The position numbers and the translations under genes were made by a program. A stretch of 64,000 nt of DNA from Ophthalmolycus amberensis (taxonomy: Eukaryota > Chordata > Actinopteri > Perciformes > Zoarcidae): the NCBI GenBank assembly GCA_024529925.1, contig JAFEUB010000909.1, forward strand, positions 2,811,501 to 2,875,500, given 5' to 3'. The notes under the pieces were generated by a model, which searched no databases, had not been told where the DNA came from, and worked only from the letters and a program-made list of their open reading frames with translations. Below are positions 47,747 through 60,600 of this stretch, one piece after another (the stretch's first letter is position 1; each line of letters opens with the position of its first letter).

Positions 47747-48211
47747 CTAGAAACATTGAAAAAAATAACCAAATCTGTCAGGCTACATGAACATATTATT
47801 GGTTTTAAGCTGCCAGTTTGTCTCGTTTAATACTTTCGAGCATTATGCTTTTTTTTTTTTACCTGTATATGCATCATGGTCTCTGTCCAGTGTTGTGAAC
47901 TGTTTCCCATTGTGCCAGGTGAGGGAGTCTCCAGCATTGCCATGATAACGGCCCACCCTTAGCTTGTAGAAGTCGGCCTCAGGCTCCACTCTGAAGCTGG
48001 CGTACTCTGCAAACACCTTCCTGCCAGACCAGTCCTCCAGCGTGACCAGTAATTTGTAGTTTGCCTGGTTCGTCAGCCAGTAGATGTTCTCCAGACCCAG
48101 CCAGTACTCTCCATCAATATTGCCAAAACCTTGCTGTGAAGGTCAGTGATAAGAAAATCAGATTAGGAAATCATTTCTACGCACTCTTAGAAAATAACTG
48201 GGGCCATGGTG

Positions 48212-48256
<45 letters not shown>

Positions 48257-51200
48257 GCATGTCATAGCCCTCTCTCTCTTTCCCCCATTTCTACACTGAC
48301 ATCTCTCAAATAAAGTTATTTAACGTCAAGGAGTAATATTATAAATGGACCGTCTGAGTCGAGTTTGAAGCTAGCATGGGGTGTCCAGTTTTCCACTATT
48401 ATTTTGTTCTTGAAATCCCAGCAGGAGAAGTGTACACGGTTAGGAAACCAACATACTGGATGCTGTCTTACTGCTTTATTTTGGCTCCGATCATACTGTA
48501 AGTTGGTTTGTGGTATCCCCTACCCTGCGCATGCTTTGAGTCATGGAATCACCCCTCCAGATGAGTGCACGAATGCAATTTCAGATCTCCTGTGGTTTAA
48601 AGGGTTTTTGTGAAAGTCTTGGATAGATCACAATTGTTGCCTTTAGCTGAGATTCAACCAGGACCCATGTGGATGATTGGCCCGCAAACAGTGAACTGCT
48701 TCTCCCTGTGTGAGGGGTTTCCCTTTCAAAAGTTAAAGAAGTTCCCCTGAATAAAAATTAAACTACTCCATGGCCCTGATTATCACGTACCCTGTGATGC
48801 AATGTTCAGAAAACAAGGGTTCATTTTCCAGAACTTCAGTAATGCTGACACAATTAATGTGCAGTCAAGTCCAATATTCCCACATTTCTATTTTACTGTG
48901 AACTCATTCATAAAGACCAACTGATGTTGCAGGAATTAATGACTCACTGCTTTGGCAGTAATCGAGGCTGTTACTACATCAGACACTTTGAGAGCTTAAC
49001 AATTACCTATTCATTACTGGTCCACATCTGGTTAGCGGCAAAACAACTAACCTAAGCCACCTGCTTTCCCTCAAACTATGAGGTCCTTGATTTAGTGTGA
49101 AGTTGTCGCACCTTGTATGTCTCCCAGTTCCTGAAAAAGTTGACAGAGCCGTCCACCCTCCTCTGTATCACGGTCCAGCCACCTGGGTCGTGTCTCTGGT
49201 CACACCACACCTGCATAAGGCGGTTGGCATTATCTGGCTTCACCAGGTACATGCTGCTGGAAGTGTGGCCATCTTCCAGAGCCTGCAGACAATCCTTAAA
49301 TGGCCCTAAAAAAAGAAAGAAGACAACAAAACATTTGCAGCATATAAAATCCAGTCAGTTCAAACAATATCTCAAAAGGTGAGAAAGGGAAACGAAGAGT
49401 TGTTATACTCGGTCACAGGGAATCCCAGTTTTCAGCAGAGGCTCTCACTTTAACAGAGGAATTGACTTTGGCTGCTCCTCTCACAAGGGAAATGGCTGCC
49501 GGCTGTGCAGCCAAAAGAAACACTGGCATGAGGGCAAAAGGATTCCTGACTACTGAATGATGAAACACAGGCAAAACTTTCGATCATCTGGGGTGCTTTA
49601 CACTGCAGGATTATTATTGTTCTAGTTTCTTTCACTTAGGTTTTTGTACTTTATGATATATGTACACACACATGATTTTAGTTGGAGGCGTGCATATTAA
49701 GGGACTCGCATCATGTTTAGAAGAAAGGATTTCTGGGACTAAATTAAATTATGGACAGCTTGTAAACGTTTGTCAGCCACTCAGTAAGTGTGCGGAAGTT
49801 TTTTCTAATATGACAAAAGTTGTGTGACGTAACAGTGAAGCATCTAAAACGTACTATGAAGATGCATTTGTTATCTACAGCTGGAAAAAAAAACTGTGAA
49901 TCAAAGAAGACTAAAGTTGACAATCATTAAGCAGCATCAGACATGCCATCTTCTGCAGAAAGATAATTCATTCTGCAAATGTTTCGGAGATTTTGTGCAA
50001 GGTTAACATTGTTTTATTGGATTTTATGGTGCAAATCAGTGAAACCGGGTTTGCCTGTGTGCCATTATGATTTTACCCCAAATTTCAAACCTTAGTAGAT
50101 ATGGAAAAAAAACTAATGGGGCCACTGTCTCCCCGGCTTCAATTGACTGTGAAAGCGTTTAAGGTTCCCAAGATTTCACACTCGTGTGGTTTGCCAACTG
50201 GCCCGGATTACAAAGTGTTCAGATAGAATTGAAAGCAATAAAAAGAGAATAAGGGGTCACGCAAAGGGGTAGAGGTGAGGGAGGGGTTCAATTTGCAAAA
50301 GATGGAAAAAGAGGAGGTATACAAAAGAAGAAACAAAGCACCTCATTTATAATATGTCATGAGGTTCCACTCAGTTGAGAAGCCAAACATAGGAACGGTA
50401 AAAGTGTTCACATAATGTGAATAGCCAGAAGTTTGCCTCTCAGTAACTCTCAGCTTTTGTTAATCGCTGTGGATGATATCTGTCTGTCGGCTCACTCTCT
50501 GCCATCCATTTACTCTCAGGAATGTCTGTTGAGCAGATACAAGCCAGAGAGCTGCCCTGCCCTTCTCTGTTCTGCCTGATAAAGTCTGGCGCTCCGGTGG
50601 AACGTATGACTGATTCTTGCCTGGTGCAACTGGAACAAATGACATCACTGACTCTCGGTATCTCTTTCTGTACGTACTTTACCCCCCCTCCCCCTTTTTT
50701 TAAACTTAGACTCCATCCCTCCATTTCCCTCTGTTGCTCTTTCAGTTCTCTCTCTTCCTTCCTCTCTATTCCTGCATTGTGTGCAGCTCTGTTCGTGTTA
50801 TGGGTTTATGTAACTTTTTGTTGCATGGCTATGGGCAGGAAATTACGTGCCGCCTTTCAAACATTCTGTACAAAGGCTACCGTTCACATGCAGCCGAGTG
50901 AAAATGGCAAGTGGTAGCACAAAAAGTCAATGGAAAACTCTCCCACTACTCATGTTGGGAATGGTTTGTTCCTTTTTTCCACCATTTTAAAACTGAAGTT
51001 TCCTAATTAAATTCAAATGGGGAAAGGGAACGACAACAGACCACTCACTGCAACTGATAGCACAAAACACCCTTCACATCAATTGTAAAGCTTTATCATT
51101 CACTAACATGTGTTCAAGAGTCCCATGGGTTTGGATCCAGCAATCCATTTCGTCACATGTATTTACTCTGCTAATATGCTTTGTGTTTTTGTGTGGGTTG

Positions 51201-52374
51201 AATCGTGGCAATTACTTGATATGCATCTCAAAAGGCTGTAGACAACAGCATTTCTGTTCTCACTGAGAGCCCTTTGCCCTGGGAATGCGTGGGACGTATT
51301 TCAATTGGCATTGAATGGAAGAATGGGTACTTGGTGGTGGCTTGACATCAATGATTAAGAGGTTCACAAAATAGTTAATTCAGACGCACAATCCGTTGTT
51401 TGTGATGGCAACTGTTTTGGTAAGAATGCATCAAAAATAGAACTTTGAAATGAATCTCCATTATCTAAAAGTTCACATTGGACTTTGTTAGACTTACCAG
51501 AGGGCTTGTCAGTGGTGGAGGGGCTGTGTGTGCCTGTGGGCATCGTTGGAAGAGGCAGGTGAGATTTTTGGTCACTCTGGATCTCGTTGCTGATTGGCTT
51601 GACAACTCGTGGCGGGACAGGTGGTTGGTAAGGCTTGTTGAGCGGTGGTGATGGTGGAGGTGGTTGAGACCGTGGCTGGGGGACCGGCACGGGACGAGGG
51701 GGAGGGCGACTCTGGCACTGCTGCTCCAACAGAACAATAAGACTTGATTGGTTAGTGGCCAAAGAAGCCAAGTGCTGGTACTTGTGCTCGAGATCCTTGT
51801 ATCGACTGGTGAGCTGTTTCATCTCAGAGGTTTGGTTCAGGATCTTGTTCTCCATCTGAGCCAATTCGAGGGCATTGTCTCTCTTCCTGATGATCTCGTG
51901 GAGCAGCTGCATGTACAGCTGAGTGACTCTGGAGTTCATGTTTCGGCTCTCCTTCCTCAGAAGCTTGACCTCATTGACAATACCTCCGTCCACCTCTACC
52001 AACTGCTGCAGGGTCTCGATCTGCCTCTTCTGTTTCTGCAGCTCCACATTTAGCAGCTCTAACTCCTGTTTGTTGACCCGATTCTCCAGCATGGCCTCCG
52101 GCTCCTTGGAGTTAACACAGATGGCTCCGGTCACTTTTTGCTGAGGCACAATGAAAGTGTAGGAGCACTTGTCCTGCGGCGGCTCAGCTGGAGCACGCTT
52201 GGTCCTTCCAGCATAGAAAAAGTCTCTCTCCAAATCATCCTCACCACTCTCAAATTCTTGGGTCTTGTCCCTGCCATGGCTGCTGTCTGACGGACTCCCA
52301 TGAGTCTGCTGGGCAGCACAGGCTAGTCCATAAACAAGAAGGAGCCGCAGCAGGACCATTGAAGGGGGCTCCAT
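47547..52374 (-). CDS. angptl2: Angiopoietin-like protein 2, four coding exons, complete (513 aa)
   Basis: Coding exons, in transcript order, are 52374-51498, 49305-49112, 48133-47863 and 47746-47547: 877+194+271+200 = 1542 bases, 513 codons plus TAA. All introns are GT-AG and phases agree (1, 0, 1). The product is a secreted glycoprotein that in mammals signals through integrin and LILRB-type receptors in inflammation and tissue remodelling. A hydrophobic signal peptide covers about residues 6-21. A basic RTKR motif is at 57-60, conserved cysteines at 70 and 86, and a coiled-coil oligomerisation region at about 95-220 with sequons N180 and N208. A proline-rich linker (about 223-280) precedes the C-terminal fibrinogen-like domain (297-513), which contains the DRDHD calcium-site motif and ends NPNTFH as in human. 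It is about 20 residues longer than human ANGPTL2, from the N-terminus and linker. The ATG at 52374 is the first in the exon. Teleosts have a and b copies; I cannot assign which. Confidence 0.95.
47863..48133 (-). CDS. angptl2: angptl2 coding exon 3 (middle of fibrinogen-like domain)
   Basis: The acceptor CTTCACAG is followed by QGFGNIDGEYWLGLENIYW. The exon contains the LVTLEDWSGRKVFAEYASF stretch and the DRDHD calcium-binding motif, and ends in phase 1 before GTAAAAA. A 116-bp intron separates it from the last exon. Confidence 0.93.
48213..48255. repeat. (GT)n microsatellite in angptl2 intron
   Basis: An almost pure GT run of about 43 bases about 80 bp plus-strand downstream of the exon 3 boundary, in the 978-bp intron. 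Confidence 0.95.
49112..49305 (-). CDS. angptl2: angptl2 coding exon 2 (start of fibrinogen-like domain)
   Basis: The acceptor TTTTTTTAG precedes GGCCATTT, completing the split glycine codon, and the exon then reads PFKDCLQALEDGH. It runs through QVWCDQRHDPGGWTVIQRR to NWETYK, then donor GTGCGA. This is the first part of the fibrinogen domain, almost identical to vertebrate ANGPTL2. Confidence 0.93.
51498..52374 (-). CDS. angptl2: angptl2 coding exon 1 (signal peptide, coiled coil, proline-rich linker)
   Basis: Encodes residues 1-292 and the first base of codon 293. The exon itself starts at 52394 after a CCTCAG acceptor, so 20 bases of 5' UTR precede the ATG. The donor is CCCTCTG followed by GTAAGTC, directly after the DKPSG motif where the mammalian exon also ends. 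Reading through the donor would add an unrelated tail to a stop at 51364. Confidence 0.93.
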
Positions 52375-52394
52375 GTGTCCCAACTCACCAACGC
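52375..52394 (-). other. angptl2: angptl2 5' UTR portion within the first coding exon
   Basis: Twenty bases lie between a consensus acceptor (TTTTCCTCAG ending at 52395) and the ATG. The acceptor implies a further non-coding exon to the right, as in mammalian ANGPTL2. I could not place that exon or the promoter. Confidence 0.6.
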
Positions 52395-55300
52395 CTGAGG
52401 AAAATGGGAAAGAAAATAGAGAACATTATTGCATTGTTGTGAAACAAAATTCCTAAATGATTCACTTTTCTAGTTAGTAAGCAGAAGAGTGTATGAGCAC
52501 ACCTATTCTGACACATTTTCCTTACTGTCAGAATTGACAGCCCTCAGGAGTGGGCTGCATGCTCATTTTGACAGGGCATCAATGGACTCCTTCACAGCTA
52601 GGCGGACTGAGATCAGAAGAAGGCTGCCCATCAGGTTACACTGGTGTTATCCTCCATTACCTACTAGCCCGGTGCATACACATCTATACCTAGTCATGGC
52701 TGGAGGTCATTACAGCGTTCAAAAATATGGGCTACTGAAAAAGACAAGATCTGAAAGAAAATCGCTCACTTGCCCCGCTGAGCGCCACAGCGGCCGCTGT
52801 GACTTTCCATGAGAGGAAACTAAATATATTCACGTGTAATGTTTCAATCAATAATGTTATGGCTGCTACACTTCAAGTATCACTTCTGGGATGAGCAAAC
52901 ACTGCTGTATTTACGTGTTATTCATTGAATACATCTGGTCTTGATCCTTTGTATAAATCAAAAGCATGCAATCCATGCATGTTTGAAAGTTACTAAATAC
53001 TTCACTGCCCCTAAGTTAAATATTTCTTTTGTCTAATGATGTGCTGATCTCTTCAGTCAGTCGCATTGCTTTTAGGGGAGTGTGTTTAGCTTAGTCTGCT
53101 GTGCTGGCTCAGGTTCTCTTTGGGCGAGTGCCACTGCTTGTCCTCAACACGCACGAGAACACTCCTATCTGCTCCCCTCTGCAGGCCTGGACATCTTTGC
53201 TTATGGAAAATATGAGACACTACCAGATGATGCTATTCGTGGAACTGTTTTAAATATCGATTGTGTTGCATCAGTCCTGTCCAAAGCCGTGACCAAAAGA
53301 GGGAAATAAGTCACGCTCAGACTGTGAAAGCCAATTTGTTGTAATTTATGCGTCCACTTTGAACATCTGTTTACTGTAACCATCTAGCATACATAAGTAG
53401 CATGACATAACATTGTCCTTATCTGCCTCAGAATTTATTCCTGATAAATTGAGAAACTACATAACCCTGTCCCTCTTAAATGATGTGTCCTCTATAACTA
53501 AACCTTGTGGCACAACCCATACATTTCCTCAAAAGTTAATGAGAATGAGATACTTAACTGTTACCCCCATAAATCAAAGTGTAGACATTTTAATGAGAAA
53601 AAATAAGAGCAGGCATATTTTGTAGATGATGGTGGTGTTATTACGGGATGCCACTGAGTGCTGAGGAGAATGTAACTCCTTTGCAAGGATAACAAGGCCT
53701 TGGACTCCTGGGGCACCTTAATTGAAAGCTGCTGCATATTGGATTACAGAGGGGTCCTCTGTAACACCTCCCCAGAGTCACAAAGGGCCCGTCTAATCAG
53801 AAAGCATTATCGAGAGGCCTGTGTTGGCTTGGTTTTGAAGATCCGTCTCAGAATTGCTGGGCTCACAACTCCTCGCACATTTTGTTATCGCCTATCTTGG
53901 TGTGAAAGAGAATCTACCATCTAATTGTAAGCACAAACTTGGGAAGAGAGCAGAAATGTTTTTGTCTTGTTAATCCGGGCGTGCTGCCAGCACATTAGGT
54001 AGGAGACATGGAGAAGAGAAATGCAGCGCTCTCCAAGAACATGACCCTTGGCACATTCGACCCTTTCAGTTTTATCTGTCTAGAATAGAATGTGAAAACA
54101 TTTTTCCTTCCCGGGAAAAAAAAAAACACCGTATGCTTCTTTAACTGGTCGGACTTTTTGATGTTACGGTTTACCTGGCCAGAAATAAAATCACAGTCAG
54201 TAAAGAAGAACGTACAGTCTGCTTCTCCTTTGACATTTAGTTTGATTGAAACTGTTTTGTGTCAGGACAGTAGGAGGTCTTTAGTTGCACTAATGCTGCA
54301 CACAAAGCCTGGCTGTATGACGTCACCTCAGCAAATGCTGATTGATTCGGTGTCATAAATATGTTTTGCACCATGCAAAAGGATACTTATCATTGAAATG
54401 ATCTTAGTGTCTTCAAGCTGTAAAGAAACCACTAATAATAGCTTACAAGTAAGCCAATACCACGATAAAGGAGCAGCCCAGAGTCTGTGCCTTGTAATGT
54501 GCTGATGACTGTATTTGGCCAGCAGCTCCTGTGGTTTCGGCCCCTGGACCATGAGCTCTGTCTCTGAGAAATGCAGAGTGATTTGCCCCCACTGCGGAGG
54601 AGTCCCATGTTGGACGTCATTAGCCCGGAATCTCCTGCTCTAGGCTTCACTACACTTCAAAGCTGAGGGGAAAATGTTTGCAGCTTGTGATGAAATGTGT
54701 GTTTGTGTGCGAGTGAATGCGGTATGTGCGTGTCTGAGAGGGTTTTTCCGATAAATGGTGTTTTCAAATAACAACACTTGCTGGGCTTAGTATCCCAGGG
54801 ACCTGAGAGAGTCCCATCTGCCCCGACTGAGACAGCCTGTTATTAACCCATCCCCAGTCTGCCAGAGGGAACAACAGAAAGCCTCCTCTTCCTTCGTCGC
54901 TTTTAACAGCCCCCATGGCGCATTATTGTCCCAACATCAGTTCACTTTACAGGCTGCTATTGAGCAGCAAATAGCTGCAATGATTAACCGGTGTTGAGAA
55001 GTGTCATATATGTCTACTCTGACCAGGCCCTGAAGATGAACAAGTGGAGTGTGCAGTGAATAACAACTCTCATCGTAATTTGATTGGCAGCTCCTCTTGG
55101 GTGATTTCTCCAAGTCTGCTTCACACCAACATGTTTTGGTTTTACTGTCTTCAGGTGGTTAAGTCTGTGTTTACGCGACTCCTCCTCCTGGATTTCACTC
55201 GGTGTTAAATCAAGTGTGATAGGCGAGTGCAGCGGGCAGGTCAATGTGTCTCTGACCAGCGCTGTGCTCCAGCCTTTTTGGTCATGCTCAGCACATATTA

Positions 55301-57405
55301 ATTAGAAGGTGGGCAGCCTCGCTCAGACTGGCTGATGTCTCTCACCCCAGCCCCTCTCATTTCAGTGTGAGCATGGCATTCCTCGCATTCTTCGTCACCT
55401 CATTAGAGTGAGCTGCCATACACACATGGTGGCAGACGGCTAGACCTCCTCTCGACGCAGGACCACTACTCCCCTTATCGCCTCCGTAGCTACAAGACAC
55501 ACTGTATCTACTGATGCAATTCATTCCCAGTGTCCTACTTTCTGTGTGAATGCCTCATAATCACATCATCATCATCCACAACAGGGGATCACAACACGAC
55601 TACACAGCACCTCATTTGTCATTAGCTGAAAAGGAGCGGACGCTTTGGAGAGGGCGGCTTTGTGTTGCATGTTCAAATTAGCACCAACTCCGCTGAGAAC
55701 CGGCAGTCTCCTGCATGACACCCAATATGTGTTGGATCAGAGTCAAATTCAATTTGCTCACGGTAATCTGCACTGTTACATTACCTTGAGGGTGACCTCA
55801 TTCTTTCCTCAAGCATGTAATGCTTGTTAGCCTGAAACATGACATTTTGAACATGATGAACCTCAACTACCTGCTCAGTTTGATGGCATAGGACAATATT
55901 TGTTTTGACTCTCCATGGAGCAGGAGAGGTTGGAGTTTTTGTTCAAATTTAGGTTTCGTTCTGGGCCTCATGCTGCTTGGTAAGTTCTTCTGTACCTCAT
56001 TTGTGTTCTGAGTCAGACGGGGGAGGCACAGGGGGTCTCGGGAATTGTTTCGATAAGTTCCAGCATTCTACCTCAAAGCCCCCTTATCCAAACACTACTC
56101 TGGCAACAGAAACAAAGACGGGATTCAACCGCCTGCTTCTCTGTCCTCCTGAGCCCAGGGGGACATCCTGAAGCTGCAGACGGCTTGACATACCGGTAGT
56201 CAGGTTGTCTGTTTTTCTTTCTCTTTTAGAAATGAATGGTTCTATTTAGATATTAGAAAATAAACCTGTCAGCATGTATCATACAAGGCTCTCGCTGTAT
56301 ATCATCTTCTACACACCCTCTTCAATACCCATGCCTTTATTTGACCCCTTTAGGGTCCTGTGTTTTGACAAGCTGAGTGTTTCATCAGTAGTGAAGAAGC
56401 ACTTAGCCCAGAGAGCCCGCTCTCCAGCATCCCCCTGCGCTGAATTAACCCTCCCCAGCCAAGTCTATCAGAGTCATCTGTTCGGTTAGTCATCAGCAAG
56501 TACAATTACCTTTTAGCACCAAACTGTGAGTCAGATAACAGATGCTGCATGAAGACTGCTCATTCAAGATCAATGAAAATCATTATGTAAAGTGAAGCAG
56601 TTTGAGAGTCAAAGTCTGACTTCAATCAATTTAACTTCAGGACAAAATAATTGCTTCACCATTGTGTGAGAAATGTCACTGGGCTGAATGATTCTGAGCT
56701 CATTAACAACTTCTGACGAGCCAAGAAAGGTCATCATTTGCTCTGAGAGATTACTTGTTCCAGACAATTTATCAATGCAATGAATTGAAGTTATGCTTGA
56801 TATAATGTAATATAACTGTGTGTTGTCCCTGTTGAATAAATCCAAAATAAATAAATAAGATGAATGTATAAATAAGTGAAAGGTTACTCAATGCTTACGG
56901 GATAGATAACTGTAGAGTATTGATGAGGCTCCCTCAGATGCCTTGCCCTCCTGGCAGAGCTGATTGAAGTTTCTCCCGGTAGAAAGTCATCCCAAATGAG
57001 AAAGCTGCAGCCCTGCGTCCTCCTCTCCCCCCTTCTGCGCTCTGCCTGTGTAGTTACTCTTTGTCACCTCTGTCCATTCCAGCCGTGGAGGGGTGGTGGT
57101 GGTGTTTTAAAGCCTGCTATTAAAAGTCCGTCATTAGCCCAACAGCAGCTTGACTTGCCAGAAACTTTTCAGCAAACGTTGAGTAGAGCGTTTCAAGATC
57201 CACTGGAAAAAAAAAAGTTGGAGCACTTTCAGAAGACAAGTGGTAACAGAAGTTGGATGGTGGAGATAGTTTCCTGGTAAATGGTGAGAGTCCAGGGCAG
57301 CATGTGTACTGCCTGTGGCCCGTTAGGAGAAGACTGTCACTTTTCTGTGGGCTGAATCCATCACTTCTGCCTCACAGCTCTAAGAGGCTGTCTCTCTCAA
57401 CTGCA

Positions 57406-57406
57406 C

Positions 57407-57449
<43 letters not shown>

Positions 57450-57457
57450 CTCTCTCG
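57406..57457. repeat. (CT)n microsatellite
   Basis: A CT run of about 50 bases with one phase interruption. Confidence 0.95.
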
Positions 57458-57643
57458 CTTTCTCTCCCTCCTTGGTGCTTTTAAATGATGAAAAATCCTC
57501 TTGCAGTGTTTCACCAGGCAGACAAATTGAGCTCAGAGCCTCCCCCCCTCTCCCTTAAAAATGAACACATTCTTGTTTAAAGCAACAGCCTTCTTTCTCC
57601 ACCCCTCCTCCCCATGGCACAAAGGAGATCCACAAGCATGCAC

Positions 57644-57669
57644 AACACACACACACACACACACACACA
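57644..57669. repeat. (CA)n microsatellite
   Basis: A CA run of about 26 bases. Confidence 0.93.
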
Positions 57670-60600
57670 TCTCGAATTTCCAACCCTCTGCCCCCTGGCC
57701 GCTGGTTCAACACCACCACTATTTCTGGCTCGGACTGTTTGGTTCTTCTCGTGGCGGAATGCCGCGTTGTTACACTGATCAGATCCTAATTGGCTGTGAA
57801 TGAAAGCTTGTCCCAAGAGAGATGGGAAGAGGGTGACAGATAGGAAGCAGATCCAGGTGTTTTGACTTAGACCAGGTCTGGTTGAGCGACCACTGAGCCT
57901 GGTTTATAGTCTGGAGGTTAGATGTCTGAAACAGGCTGGATCTGAGTACAAAGCAACGCACTTGAACTACATCGTGCAGGGGGATAATTACGTAATGTCA
58001 TCAAAAGCAGAGCTGTGCTTACTTGTTCGTGCGTGTTGTTAGACAAAAGGATATGAAACACGTTGTCATGTCAGACTATGGACAATCCTGCCAATGCTCT
58101 ATACATTTCTCAAGCAAAGACTTGGCTTTGGATACTGTTGCCGTGGCTGTCTGTTGTTTTTGTGTTGTCTTCCTGTCTTCAAAACCATTTGAAGCTGTTG
58201 CCCAGCCAAATAATGCTGTCATTGGGTTTCCTGTTTCTACTAAGATTATTAGTATTTAATGGTTTTCTAATCAGTATACATAAAAACTCCAGGGTAGCAT
58301 TTCCATAAGAACTCAATTTCAACTTTTCTAGCAGCTACTAAAATCATTTCTTCAACTTGGAGTAACACCAGATGGGCAACTGTGTTCATCAGTTGGCGTT
58401 ATGTTGTTTTTAGCCTTGAGCTACTTCAGTGTTTTATTGTTTTATTGTAGCTTTACGTTAAATACAATTTATAAGTTTGGCTGTCGAGCTTGTTTCACAA
58501 CAAATAAGATGTGCGATCCCCCCTTTGAAGTATAAACATTCAATATGTTACAGATGGTGACTAACTTTATGTGCGTCCACTATAAACTCTGCAAGTGTCA
58601 GCTATGCATACAAAATAGGAAAAGGAAAGTGTAAACAATGAACTCTGAACTAGATATGGTTGCATGTCTCTCTCATGTGCATCACTTTAGTTTCGGTGTT
58701 AAATACCAGGCGATAGTAGTGCCTTTTTAAAAAGCGCAGAGCACGGTGCACAAGTCAATAGCTGCAGCCTCGCAGTTATAGTACGAATTCATTCCTCAAA
58801 TTAGTTTTCTATGTGTGCAACTATTCAGGTGCTCATATATAAACGGTACAATCAGCATTTTCCATCATAGTGTTTTAAATTTCCATCTACAATTCCCTTT
58901 AAGCCTATAGATTTTTATACTGACCTCAGTGCATCTCTGATGTCCGACTCTAGTACAGTTTACATTCATGTGTTTTCTATCAAGGAACGCCATAAAACAG
59001 TCATACTTTAGCTTTGGGGAAATGTTCCCATGCACTATAAACCAAATATAATATGACTGGGAAAGCTATTTGCAATCGGATTGCATTTAACCCCTGTGAT
59101 GTCAGTTGCTGTAACATCCTCGGGGCATAACTTAGTAGCAAGTGAAAGAAAATATTTAAACTACAAAAGATGCAGCTTACGTGGACGCAACAGCTTACTG
59201 TAGTTTTCAAGAATGAAATATCTATAATGACGAACCTCGTCAGTGCAATAAACATAGTCCTTGTGTATATTACATAACGGATTATATTAATTTCACATTC
59301 ATGTATGATTTCCTTGTTCAGATCATGTGTGGTTCAGTATTTAAAAGCAGCCGGCCGTTGATTCGTTCCACGGTTTCTTCCTGAAGTCTAAATGTTTCTC
59401 CCGATGACACAGTGAGAATGTACAACTGGCTTTACAAGACAAAGTTCCTGGCAGGAGATACTGGACCAGCGAGAAGTGGACAAATTCATTTCATAACATC
59501 CAAGATTAAGCCAGACTGAAGGAACGGTCACACGTTTGACAAGCTAATCCCTTGAAAGAGATTTTTGATCAAAGAAAATGTGATTCAACTTTAGCTCTTT
59601 AGCTTTAATCATGCATCACATGTTACACTAAACTATTTAATTGTTTGTAGGCCTACCCATCTTTTTCTCTTACCTCTCCTCAATGACAACTGCAGCTGAC
59701 TTTGCGGTTAACTGGTGAATGGTGCTCTTACTCAACGTCTGGGAAGCTAAGCTGTGTTTCAATGTTGAATGTTTGAGTGACTCATTGGATGTCCTCCAAA
59801 ACCACGGTGTTGGTGCAGTGATTCGTTCCCTTTCCATTTGTAATCCTCAGCAGGTGGAGGAATAGTGGATCATAAAAATGTCTGGGGGAAAATGTTAGTT
59901 CCACGTTGAAATAGTAACCAATCAATGCATTTTAAAGCTGCAAGCACCACATGGGAGAGGATCATGGAAAGTGTCTTCACCGTGGAAATGTTTCACAGAT
60001 GGGCTTTTATGTTGGGGAATGAATGAGCATGTTGAGAGCGTTCTCTGGTTGCTTACCAGTTCATCTGGGATTAGCAGGAGGAAAGCTTCTGTTATGAGTA
60101 CAATTTATGACTAGTTAAATAAAAACAGAGTTTAAGACGGGATGCAACTTAATTATATTAATTATTTTGACTCTCTTTGCTGTTGTCCATTACATGATAA
60201 ACAGGCCAACTTGTCAAGTAAATGTCAGATTCAAGAAAAAAATAATATTCAACTCAAATAATGGTCATATACAGGCAAGAGTTGCTAAACTAGTATCTAG
60301 TAATGGTATCATGTATGTTCAAAGAGCACTTGCATGTGAGTTTAGACAAAACAAGCTCACAAAGATATGACGAAGATAAGTGAACCTGCAACATTCTTGA
60401 TTGGCAAACTTTTTTTACCCATCAGCTTTCAAAAATTTGTATTCAAGTGTTTTAAATATTAAAATATAAAAAGGTACTGTAACCTTAAACTTATGATCTG
60501 TCCTGATGTTCATGTTTTTCATTATGCAGCTCTGGTAGAAAACAAATATAAGAGCTTGCAAAGAAAGTAGGAACACTTCAGAATGACAGATAGGCATTAT

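Noticed and set aside
51364..51497. Continuation of angptl2 exon 1 to a stop at 51364
   Set aside because: A consensus donor GTAAGTC at 51497 ends the exon at the conserved DKPSG position. The read-through tail is unlike any Angptl2, and downstream exons join in phase.
52375..52383. Extension of angptl2 by three residues (MGH)
   Set aside because: The apparent start is TTG; the first ATG at 52374 heads a normal signal peptide.
57253..57558. 101-aa ORF containing a long Ser/Leu run
   Set aside because: The run is the translation of a (CT)n microsatellite.
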